A stretch of DNA of 64,000 nt from Akebia trifoliata. Its lineage: Eukaryota > Streptophyta > Magnoliopsida > Ranunculales > Lardizabalaceae. The notes under the pieces were generated by a model, which saw only the letters and a list, made by a program, of their open reading frames with translations, ran no database searches and had not been told where the DNA came from. Of the stretch, positions 35,301 to 44,899 are shown one piece after another (positions within the stretch are counted from its first letter, which is position 1; the number at the start of each line of letters is the position of its first letter). The stretch covers positions 11,942,679 to 12,006,678 of the forward strand of contig CM030705.1 in the NCBI GenBank assembly GCA_017979445.1, given 5' to 3'. A program made the translations under genes and the position numbers.

Positions 35301-36030
35301 ATTTTGAAATTTAAAAACACACTAATAAAATTAATAGATATAAAACTTCAAATTTAACTTGGTACTGAGTCTGAGTTTGTATGCCATCTTGAAATTCTAT
35401 CGAGTGAAGTCCGCTCTGCTAAACTTCAAGTTGCCCCATCAATTTTTAGAACTATGATCTTCTATATAAACATAGTACTAGAATAAATAGGAAAGATGAG
35501 TTTCGACGGGATTGTGGGACCTAAAATAAGGCATTATTAATGAGTTTTATTATAAACAAAGTCAATTTAATGATTCGAACATTACTTATCAAAAAAATAT
35601 AAAATAATTTAGACATGGGTTCACGTACACACTTAAAAAAAGATTTTTATTTCCCAACATAAATCCAAGAATTCAAGTAATGAATGGTTATTATGAAACA
35701 CAAGGGTCACTATCTTCAGCCAAGTGATCGATCCAACTTAGTAAAGGCTTTTAATTTGAGATTTCCTAAGTGATTTTCAAAATATAAGTGGTGTTTTATT
35801 CGATTATAAGATCCACCCATTAAAATACGAAAGAGGATCATGGTTCTCCTTCTAACTTCTAATCCTAATAATTAATACTTTTTGTTCATTTTATTACAAA
35901 AATAATAGTTAATATAAACTTTTAAAGGATTCCTTATTAAACTTTAAACAATAAAGTCATCATTCTCTTTAACTTCATTTATGTCATGACGTGGACTATG
36001 TGTTAAAAATAGTGAATTATCTTCGAATCT
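32345..36030. other. Gene-poor stretch between the repeat field and the TPP gene
   Basis: Apart from the ~245-bp duplication at 33395-33885 I see no gene or recognisable element. The small frames at 33079-33474 and 34864-35058 lack any family motif. A possible miR159-like word near 32912 was checked and rejected. Some old non-coding transcript cannot be excluded. Confidence 0.45.
33395..33885. repeat. Tandem duplication, ~245-bp unit
   Basis: Two adjacent diverged copies share TGTGAGYAATG, TTTCATAGATCTTTTGCTTT, TTGGGTTATTGGG, ATCCAATGGGTTT and GGTATAAA. No open frame spans them. Confidence 0.75.
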
Positions 36031-36098
36031 GTGTTAATGAAACTCAATAAATATTTTTCAGGAAAATCTAAGATTATGGAGTCGCTAATTTCCCATAA

Positions 36099-36145
<47 letters not shown>

Positions 36146-36210
36146 CAGTGTTAATGAAAATTAATAAACATTTTTCAGAAAAATCTAAGATTGAGGAGAT
36201 TCCTAATGAG
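36031..36210. repeat. Duplicated segment flanking a (GA)n microsatellite
   Basis: GTGTTAATGAAACTCAATAA at 36032 and GTGTTAATGAAAATTAATAA at 36148 begin two ~65-bp copies that both continue as ATTTTTCAG and AAATCTAAGATT. They lie either side of a GA tract (about 36100-36142). A second GA tract is at about 36595-36620. Confidence 0.8.
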
Positions 36211-36894
36211 AAATGCTAAATGGATGCAGTCTTTGACCCATGTCCTTGATGTTGGGGACGTGTTAGCTCACAGTCCAATCAATATTTGACATGTGGGATC
36301 GGCCCACATTGATTATCACATTGACAATCCAACCACACAACTCTTTAAATTTCATAAAATTATTCATATTAAAAAAAATAAAAATAAAAAAAAATAAAAC
36401 ATTATTTTTTGAATTTAATTAAAAATGTTGAAAATAAACGACCACCGAACATCTAAATTTAATAATAAAAAATAATTATTTTTTAATTATTTTTTAAAAT
36501 TCATATAATTTTATTCGCTACAACTCTATTTGCATATGATCATGTTTTTTAATATCACAAGGTGATCAAATCAAAAAATTTTCTTTTAAGATAGAAAGAG
36601 AGAGAGAGAGAGAGAGAGAGATTTTCACATAGAAAATTTGCAAAATTACATTTTTCAAATGTAATATTGCTGCCAACCCCAAATAAGTGGGACGAGGCAT
36701 ATTGATAGTGATAATATTTTCCTTGTACATAATAATTACAATAAGGCTTTCCAGCCCAAGCAAAAAAAACAAAGGAGAAAAGCCTCACTTTCTTCTTTCT
36801 TTTTCCCTTTTTTTTTAATTAACAAGGAAATTACATATTATCTCCCCATGCTGGACCATTTTCTTCGATGATTGGGGCAATTTTCTTTCTTTCC

Positions 36895-39302
36895 TTACAC
36901 CCTTGAATGCCCTTGCAGTGACGTTCGCTTCCACTCCACCAACCGGTGCAAAAAATCCATAACCTGAAAAAAATAATAATAATAATAATAAGTAAACATG
37001 CAAAATATACAAATACACACACAAAATTATATGACAAATAATAAATTAACATGGCAAAACATACATGGTATGGTCTGTATGCGGCTGACGTGACAAGGGC
37101 ACACAATCGTATAGTTGATCTTTTTCCTGTGTTTCCCCGAAAAAAAGATCTATGTTTCTCTGCCCTTGCCACCTTAGCCGTGTACAGACCGCGTATGTTT
37201 TACCACGTGGATATATAACAATAATAATAATTTAAATGCATGGTAGGTAGTTTCTTGCCTCGGTTGGCTCTTGGAGGGAGTAAGTCGCGTATGTTTCCTT
37301 TGGACATTTAGAGACAAGAATGCCAAATCCTTGTCCTCTTTTACGTAACACCTAATAATAATAAATCAATAAAACATAACTTAGTATTTTCTGCCAAAGT
37401 ATGCAAATTATTAAGTGAAAATTAAACAGTTTAATTAGTTAGATACCTTGAAAGCATCTTCGTCGGTTCTGTCATCTCCAATGTAAAGTGCCAAAACATT
37501 GTTGCGGTTTGCAAATCCTAGAGATCAGAAATTAAACTTTTAAGTGATAATTAAACCAAAAGAAAACAAATTTTGTGTTTTTTTTTTTTTTTGAAAAAAA
37601 AAACAATTATATAATATGACTTACCAAGAGACTCTAACAAAAATTCAAGAGCCTTCCCTTTGTCCCATTTAATAGTTGGACGGATCTCTAGTACCTATAA
37701 TTTTAAGAAGAAAAAAAAAATTAAAGAAAGAAAGAAAGAAAGTGAGACCTCTCACCTCTCACAGTCATGCCCACATAAAATTATAAGAAAAAATGGTGAC
37801 CAATAGAAAGAAACTACATCTCACCTTCCTCCCTTCAGTTAGTCTAAGCTTTGGGTACTCCTTCATCACTGATTTAACTTGCTTTGCCAGTTCACTCCAA
37901 CTCTGAAATTTCATAAATATAGTCAAACACTCTAAACTATTTTATTTATCTATAAAGTGAAATAATTGACAAAATAATAGTAATGGGAGTAAGGATTCTA
38001 CATTTTCATCAACACAGCGAAAATGAACCGATACACAGAATTTGTTGTTCTCCACTTTTGCTCCTGGAGTGGATTTGGTTTTCTCCAATAAAGTTTTATA
38101 AACCTGAAAATTCCCAAAAAAAATCAAATTTTTTTACCTTTCATTTTTTTTACACAATTTATTTATTTATGTAATTGAATGATTTGTTTTTTCTTCTATT
38201 AAAGATTTTAGAACCGACCTCATTGATCATGGGTAAGAATTCACTTGCTGGTTGAAAGTGAACAACTTGATTCCCCTGAAAAATTAGAAAAAATTTAAGA
38301 TTTGGGTTTAAAAAAAAAAAAAAACTAAGAATTAAGAGTGGGTTTTGTTAGTCATGTAGTGTAGTACTACTTACTGTCTTGCTTTTGGAACTTTTGGTTG
38401 GTCCTTTAATGTCCATACCATGGCTTCCTGCATAATAAAGCTCTGCCAATCTCACAAAGCTATATACCTGTTTGTAGAGATTCAAACCAACAAAATAATA
38501 TTAATCACATGGTTTTTTTTTTTTTTTTTTTATTAAAATTCATAAAAGTGATATTAAGGACTTGAAATTTTTAAGTACCTTGGCTCTGCATCTTCCACTC
38601 ACAATAGCAGTTGGAAAATATCTTGCTACATCTCTTACAGCTCTTCTCATCTGTATTACAAAGAAAATAATTAATTTCCAATAAGATTTAAAAGAAAAAA
38701 CTACAGAGAGAAGAACAGAGAAGAGAAATAGAAGAAGAACTAACCGATTTAGACATGAAAGCTCGATCCGGGTCGTCTACAATCGGCGAAAGCGTGCCAT
38801 CATAGTCGAGAAACATTACAATTTGCTTCCCCTTTGAAGCATTAGTGATTTGCTCAAACATGCTCAAAGCAGACGGATGGTTAACCTGCTTGAATAATCC
38901 AAAAAAAGGTGGTAAATTTATCATTTTTGGGTAACAAACAGAGACCCATTTTGAGGAATTACATTTACAGAGATTAAAACTCACAATCCAAGATCTCTGA
39001 TCGTCTGTAACAGACAAAGAAGGAGTTGATCTGATATGAGTTGGAGATAAAGCTCTCATGGAATCAACCCAAGCATTGATTTCCTCTCCTTCCCCTGTTT
39101 CAAGCTTCTTTAAAAGCTTCTTTCGAGAGATTGTGATGTACCTTTTTGGTGCAGTTGGTGGTTTCTGAGCCGCTGTTGAAAACAGAGACGAATTCGAAAC
39201 AGAGACAGTAATCGCCAATCCAGATTTCGTATCAGAAACTATTACACTCTGATTCGTCATCTCTTGTTCTTCCTTCAAATGCGCTACACTCTGTTTTGTC
39301 AT
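36895..39302 (-). CDS. TPP: Trehalose-phosphate phosphatase
   Basis: Complete gene for trehalose-6-phosphate phosphatase, which dephosphorylates the sugar signal trehalose 6-phosphate to trehalose. Eleven coding exons: 38985-39302, 38745-38885, 38579-38650, 38375-38467, 38219-38275, 38002-38103, 37825-37902, 37625-37694, 37447-37517, 37259-37351 and 36895-36963. Together they encode 387 residues, the usual length for the plant family. HAD-phosphatase motifs are intact. [15 protein letters not shown] near residue 132 holds the catalytic DxDGT, AIVSGR is motif II, GSHGMD follows, and [10 protein letters not shown] is the metal-binding motif. Nine introns are GT-AG; the last has a GC donor. A non-coding first exon precedes an 81-bp leader intron (39326-39406). 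Two in-frame ATGs (39300-39302 and 14 codons later) lie in a 42-bp tandem duplication; the second resembles the usual family start. The isoform cannot be named. Confidence 0.95.
37047..37210. mobile_element. Family A foldback MITE, copy A8, inside a TPP intron
   Basis: Inverted-repeat element in the last TPP intron (36964-37258). The arms include CATGGCAAAACATAC facing GTATGTTTTACCACG, GGTCTGTATGCGG facing CCGTGTACAGACC, and GACGTGACAAGGGCA facing TGCCCTTGCCACC. The core is TTGATCTTTTTCC facing AAAGATCTATG. The ends are uncertain; no clear 9-bp duplication was found. Confidence 0.7.
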
Positions 39303-39325
39303 CTTTTGTGCTTCCTTCAAATGAG

Positions 39326-39406
39326 CTGCAAAAACAACCCAAAATCGGTTAAAAAAGAACCCAAATTCTCACTCAATCCCAAAAAGAAAACAAACCCAAG
39401 AAATAC
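39326..39406 (-). other. TPP 5'-leader intron
   Basis: On the minus strand the donor ATTTTCAG/GTATTTC and the acceptor TTTTTGCAG/CTCATTTG bound an 81-bp intron just upstream of the first ATG. It is inferred from splice signals and from the lack of protein similarity upstream. Confidence 0.6.
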
Positions 39407-39593
39407 CTGAAAATTTCTGAGCGAGAAAGATTAAGAAACTTAGAGAGAAAGAAAGAAACAGAGCAAGAGAAAAGCTGTGGTTCTGCTCTGTTTAAAATTA
39501 ACCAAATGAGGTTAATCAATCAAGCCTTAAATGGTTAACCAGAAAGGTAAGAGAGACGACTTGAGAGGACGAGATAGTGAAGGAGAGACGCGT

Positions 39594-39602
39594 TAATTTA
39601 TA
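39594..39602 (-). promoter_or_regulatory. TATA box of the TPP gene
   Basis: The minus strand reads TATAAATTA here, about 190 bp above the leader-intron donor. This predicts a transcription start near 39565 and a leader exon of about 39407-39565. Confidence 0.6.
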
Positions 39603-39687
39603 CTAGTTTGCGGGTACTAACGGGCGAAAACTACCTCCAACTCAGCTGGACCCACATAGCTCCGCATCCCAAATCCTGAGGGGCCAC

Positions 39688-39795
39688 CACGTGGATCCTA
39701 CAACCTCTTCTCGGCTTCTTCTCCTCCTCTTGCCTTGGACTGGGGATAAAGGTATCTTTATCAAAAGTTTGATAAAGTTGTTAAAACGCCACGTG
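39688..39795. promoter_or_regulatory. Two G-box/ABRE elements upstream of TPP
   Basis: The CACGTG cores lie at 39688-39693 (in the palindrome CCACGTGG) and 39790-39795 (GCCACGTGT). These sit about 90 and 190 bp above the TATA box. CACGTG elements bind bZIP and bHLH factors and often give ABA or light control, which would suit a sugar-signalling gene. Function is inferred from motif and position only. Confidence 0.55.
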
Positions 39796-40079
39796 TACAT
39801 ATTTCACAGTCTTCCCGAGACAACCTTATTGTGGTTTGTCCCACTCTTTCGGTCAATCAAAAATACTAAGAAAAGTATTTTTCAATTTCAAAATTTTACA
39901 AAAAATTTATTATTTGGTAAAATTTTAAACTCATACTTTTTGCAAATGGTCAAAAATAGTCGTAAATGAGAAATATTCAGACTAATTTCTCATATTTGGC
40001 ATTTATATGAATCTAATGGAACTTTTATTTTTATCGGTAATCTAATGGAACTTAGAGCATTTACAATGATTTCCTCAAA

Positions 40080-40283
40080 GAATAATCAGTTTCCGACTTC
40101 TAATCCCCCTTTGACATACACTACTAACATGAGATGTGTTAGAATCATATATTTTTTCTTAGGATACACAATTGCACATATTTATGAGAATGTGCAGTTG
40201 TGTATCCTGAGAAAATCTATGATTTTAATATATGCCACGTCAGGAGAGTATGTTAGAGGGGGGGTGTAAGAAAATCACAACTC
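40080..40283. mobile_element. Family A foldback MITE, copy A9
   Basis: 204 bp with a perfect 9-bp duplication TTCCTCAAA (40071-40079 and 40284-40292). The ends are GAATAATCAG and (reverse complement) GAGTTGTGAT. The arms CAGGATACACAACTGCACAT and its complement, found nowhere else in the window, surround the loop TATTTATGAGA. ATATATTTTTTC and GAAAATCTAT are its version of the core. Confidence 0.88.
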
Positions 40284-40930
40284 TTCCTCAAATACTCTCC
40301 TTACTTATATTTGAGAAGAAAAAGACTAAAATTACCTCCGAATAATCTCTTCAAATTACTTTCTATTACAATCTTCTACATTTTCTATATTAAATTTGAG
40401 TTTGATTTTATATAATTTTTACAAGTCTTTTCAACCACCAAATTACATCATATTACATTCTTGTCATTCTACCTATTTACATTTATGCTATGTATCCAAT
40501 TAATAACATTATTCATCAATAAATAATATTCTTATAAGATTTTACAAATTTTAATATATTACAATTTTACCATTCTATCTTTTTAAAAGTAATTTTTTCA
40601 AATGAGGAAGAGATAATCACTACAACACCTACTTTCTTAACTTTCCCACTTGATTTTTTCCCTTATATTCGAGTATAGAGAAGTTGAGATCATTGAAAAT
40701 GCACTTAAAACTTATATTATTTTCATATAACAATACAACTATTTATTTAGCTAATAAGTAAGGGCCCATATGAATACAAGAGTCAGAAGTACTTAAAACA
40801 TACATACTCCCAGAAATATTTTTTGAAGTGTTGTCTAAAGTAATTAGATACGTGGTGTACGTTTAATAGATGCATGAAAAAAAAAAAACTCATTAACAAA
40901 CATACAACAATCCCAATTATACAAATATAA

Positions 40931-41225
40931 AATTGTGTGCTTATTTATGACTTTCTTTTACTAAGCCTTAAATTAATTGCTAGAAGACAAACATTAATAT
41001 AATTATTAACATATCTAAAACCACTTTTTCAAAAAGTGATTGTGGGTGGTATGAAATTAGTACTTATATGAGGTTTAGAATTGTGTGTTTGTTTATGACA
41101 CTCTTTTATCAACCGTCAAATTAATTGCTAAAAAGATAAATATTAATATAACTAATAACACATCTAAAATCACTTTTTCAAAAAGCGATTGTGGGTGGCA
41201 TGAAATTAATAACTATGCAGGTCCC
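40931..41225. repeat. Tandem duplication, ~148-bp unit
   Basis: Adjacent copies begin AATTGTGTGCTTATTTATGA and AATTGTGTGTTTGTTTATGA. Both contain the small palindrome ACTTTTTCAAAAAGY followed by GATTGTGGGTGG. Confidence 0.85.
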
Positions 41226-43090
41226 AACTTTATCAAATGTTGTGTCACATTATGGGATACGAGGACATTTTTGTAATTCTAAAATGAATAATTAATGTGA
41301 TTTTATGTTGACAAGTCCCCTCATTGTTTCGATTAAATGGTAAAGATCTTTCAAAAAAAAACAAATTTGTAAATGCATTGCTCTTAAAAGTGTTTCCACC
41401 AAGTGCATTTTTGGAAGACAAAATGTTCTCAATCAACGAATAAAAGTATTACTAATTGGTGATTTTTGGACGATGATTTTTCATTTATCAAATAATCAAT
41501 TTTTCTTTCATTGAACATATCAAAGTTTTTTTTTTCTGCTTAGATCATTCAACTAATCTACGAAACACGTGCAATCTCCTTTCCCCCCTACACACCAACT
41601 AATTGCTGGCATAAATCCCTAAGGAGGGATTTACAATCAAGATCTATGCTTCAAGAGCGTGGTCTAGGCCATCTTGCAAACCCTTGGGAATTATAATCAA
41701 TGACCTGATAATTTTCCTATTTGGTATATGTTAATTATTTCCAAATGGTATGGCATTAGTTGAAGATTTTAGAGGGAGAGTCAAGAAAAAAAAAAAATAT
41801 AGAATTGTGGAAAAAAAATTGTAGAATCCTAGAGCTTTAGAATAAGTAGATACAAGATTGAGTATGTGCAGTATGAATTTAATATCGACACCCCAGAAAA
41901 ATAATGGGGAGTAAAAATTTATGCTTTAGAAATACTACAAACAATCACTTTTGTTATATCAAGTCTACCATAAATAAGATTGAAGAGATAGTTGAGGAAG
42001 ATGTGCCCATAGACACAAAGCTGGATGGTTTATTAAGTGGATGTATATAAATAAAATTAGAAAAATAAATAAATTATGAGACAATAGTAAGATGACCAGT
42101 AATGTTGTATAAAACTAAATTTTGATTGATGAAAAAGTATCATATTAGTAAATTGAGCCAAATAGAGAGAAGGATGTTGACAATATATTAACAAAGTTTG
42201 GGTTCAATAATTATTGTACGGAGGTTCAATATGGAAGAAGTACTTCAAAAATAAAATAAAAAATTCTAAAAATATATAAATGATGTTTTTTTTATCTTAC
42301 TAAAATCATTGCATTAAACTTCTGTAAAAATCACTATTTTCTTTAGATTTGAATGTTGAAGAAAATAAAATAAAATTTTAAAGATAAAGAGTAAAAATTG
42401 TATCATATTCTTTGATTAAATGATAAGTCACTAAATTAAAAGAAAGAAAGAAAGAAAAAAAGAAGAAGAGAGAATTAAAAGAACAAGTAAGAAGAATGTG
42501 TGAAAGGAGTATAAATATCTAAATTAAATCCGACGCACTTTGACTTTAAAATTGAAGTTAAAAATAATAATAATAATAAAAAAGAAAGAAAAGAAAGTAA
42601 AATTAGAGAGATTCCATAGAATATGTAAGAAGACAGTGGAAGGAGACATAAATATCTTTACCTGCCAAAAACAGAAGGAGATATAAATATCTTTTGAATA
42701 ACAAAAGACTTCGACCATGTTGTCGTTTATTTTGTATTCTCAAATCCAATAATTATAAATCATTTTAATTGCAAAATCTTTTTATAAATCTATTTAAATA
42801 TCTAGGTTCGGTGTGTTAGTCACATTAACGTGCCAGTTGCTTTAAAAAAAAGCTATTATTCATCCTCAAAACACGATCTGACACGTTGCAAGACTTGACG
42901 TGTGAAGCGCTAGAGAGTCCCGTAGCAGAGTGATTAAAAATTTTGTGAGCAAAAAATCACTCGATTACACTTCTCCCATCATCTGACGTCATTATACCAC
43001 GTCATCACCCACAGTTTTAGATCTGTTCTCTAAAGCGGATTCAGATCAGAACCCTTTGTTCACTTACGCCCGTAAATAATCAAATCTCAA
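41226..43090. other. Gene-free stretch
   Basis: I see no coding region, SINE or MITE that can be bounded. A short relative of the 19.2-20.1 kb repeat lies at 42345-42430. TGACGTCA (42984-42991) and CACGTCAT just beyond it are bZIP-type sites of unknown target. Confidence 0.45.
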
Positions 43091-43093
43091 ACG

Positions 43094-43297
43094 ATGTTTG
43101 ACAAACTGTGTCAAACGTACACTTGTAGTAATTCTCCTTTCCACTCTATCAAGCTAGGTTCTGTGAAAGAAAATCCTTATAAGTATCTATCTTCAAATGT
43201 GAGCCGTTCGTTTGATGAAGAGCCACAAACCCAGTTTGAGTCTAGAATCTGCCAAGTCTCTGACAGAAGAAATTTACAGACTTATTTTGCTAAATAA
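43094..43297 (+). CDS. Unrecognised 67-residue open frame
   Basis: Short frame MFDKLCQTYTCSNSPF...LQTYFAK with no motif I recognise and no membrane segment. It sits about 100 bp below two bZIP-type sites (TGACGTCA and CACGTCAT) and codes for a mix of residues without low complexity. These are the only reasons to list it. It may be chance or one exon of an unseen gene. Confidence 0.15.
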   Translation: MFDKLCQTYTCSNSPFHSIKLGSVKENPYKYLSSNVSRSFDEEPQTQFESRICQVSDRRNLQTYFAK

Positions 43298-43869
43298 ATT
43301 AAAAAATAATAATAATTCTTTTAAAACTAGTAGCGATTATCAACGCCCCTTGTAAGGCTTTTAAAACTAGCAACTCTAAAGTCTAACCTAACCAGGTGGG
43401 CTGGTTCTTGTCAAACTTTAATTTTTATTCTTTAAAAATATAAAAATAATTGTACGACTAACCCTAACACTTCTTTCCTAGTACGAGCTACGAAGGTTGC
43501 TATGTTTTTTAATTGAAGTTGGTTCTAGAGATGTGATACGAGTCAGTGAATGCGTAATTTCATGGAACTTGCTTTAATGGTCAGTTCTAGAGAGGTTGCA
43601 GTTCTGCCACATGGCTTAGTACTTATGTTGAAGTTGGACAATTTTTAGAAATGGCAACACGTATGAACACTTATTGTAGTTTTCTCTCTCGTTGTCAGTC
43701 ATCAAATATAAAAAGAAAAGAATGTGAATGAGTGAGTGACTAAGTACATTTCGTCTTTACGTTTATGTTCACGTTCATGGTTCTCTTCTCTGCACCTACC
43801 CTACGTAGGAAGGTTCATGGTTCTCTTCTCTCCACCCACCCTTTAATATCACAACAAACAAAAGTTCTG

Positions 43870-43930
43870 ATTCTCTCTCTCTCTCTCTCATGAATTCTTT
43901 ATGTGTATGAGAGAGAGAGAGAGAGATTCT
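43870..43930. repeat. (CT)n/(GA)n inverted microsatellite pair
   Basis: A CT run (about 43873-43889) and a GA run (about 43910-43926) are separated by ~20 bp. The transcript of either strand could form a long stem. Just upstream, GTTCATGGTTCTCTTCTCT is repeated directly at about 43774 and 43811. Confidence 0.75.
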
Positions 43931-44513
43931 GTTCATATTTTGTCACCCAACAAAACCCATTGAACAGATGAATATTTTTCTTTTTAAGTCCTTTAAGAAA
44001 GAATGAGGTTCTTTAAAAATAAACAATCAGAATTTCTCACATGGGTTTTGATTTATGAATCGTTTATAGTATATTTTTTCTTGAGTCTCTGGTACTACTA
44101 GTCAAAAGTCAAAACCAGAGCTCTTGGAGATGCTTTTTAAAACGAGTGGCTTGGCTTATTTCTGGGTTTCTGTTTAGGGTGATAATAATTATGTATTTAT
44201 TAAAGAGTAAAAAAGAGATTTTAAAAAGAAAAAGAAACCTTTTTCTTAATGAGAAAGTGATCCCAGTTTCTTCGCCTCAATTAACGCTTTCATCTTCGTT
44301 TATTAATCTTACTTTTAATTATCTAATTCTCTCACTTTTTTGATGACTAAGTTATTTCCCTTAGCTTTTTGAAGCTTTTTAAAAACTCTCTCTCTCTCTA
44401 TATGTATCTGAGAAAATAGAAATAAAGAGAGGTAACGTGTTTGACGTTACCCAACAAGAGACAACCACGAATCCCTAGTCATGACTGGTAGACAAGAGTC
44501 ACACACGTGTGTG

Positions 44514-44894
44514 GTGTGTCATGTACGCATGCGAAAAGCTAGGGCAATCGACACGGACGCTGTCGGCACAAATACTCGACACTGCACGTGTGTTGTGGAA
44601 TCCCTTTATATTCTGTAGCAAACTAAGAATGTTTATTTCAACACGTGGTTGATTTTGATTGGAAGTTAAGGTGAGAGTGGTGGGGAAGTGGGGACCATGT
44701 TTTGGGGGGGGCAAAGTGTACACAGGGCCACATGATTGGTCGGCAGATTCCGTAATGGTGAGATGGGACATTGTAATGGGTTCGGCACTAAGAATTGAGA
44801 ACTGCGCGTGTGAAAATGATAGGTCCATACTTTGCCACGTGTTTTGGACCCACTGTTTTGGCCTGTCGATTGTTATTTATTTTCTCGTCACGTG
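44514..44894. promoter_or_regulatory. Cluster of five CACGTG (G-box) elements
   Basis: The palindrome CACGTG occurs at 44514-44519, 44585-44590, 44642-44647, 44836-44841 and 44889-44894, five times in 381 bp. About one per 4 kb is expected by chance. The density suggests a bZIP/bHLH-controlled regulatory region, but no gene was recognised on either side. Confidence 0.5.
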
Positions 44895-44899
44895 AGACT

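Noticed and set aside
36555..36788. Open frames containing (SL)n repeats, also at 29433-29648, 51931-52185 and 58282-58506
   Set aside because: The repeats of Ser-Leu, Tyr-Ile or Arg-Glu are translations of GA or TA microsatellites, not proteins.
15670..36890. LTR retrotransposon in the gene-poor field
   Set aside because: I looked for gag, protease, reverse transcriptase or integrase motifs and for paired TG...CA repeats and found none. The repeats here are MITEs, SINEs and small duplications.
44499..44895. Overlapping open frames on both strands in the G-box cluster
   Set aside because: Neither translation has recognisable motifs, and the frames overlap antisense. The dense CACGTG palindromes fit regulatory DNA better.
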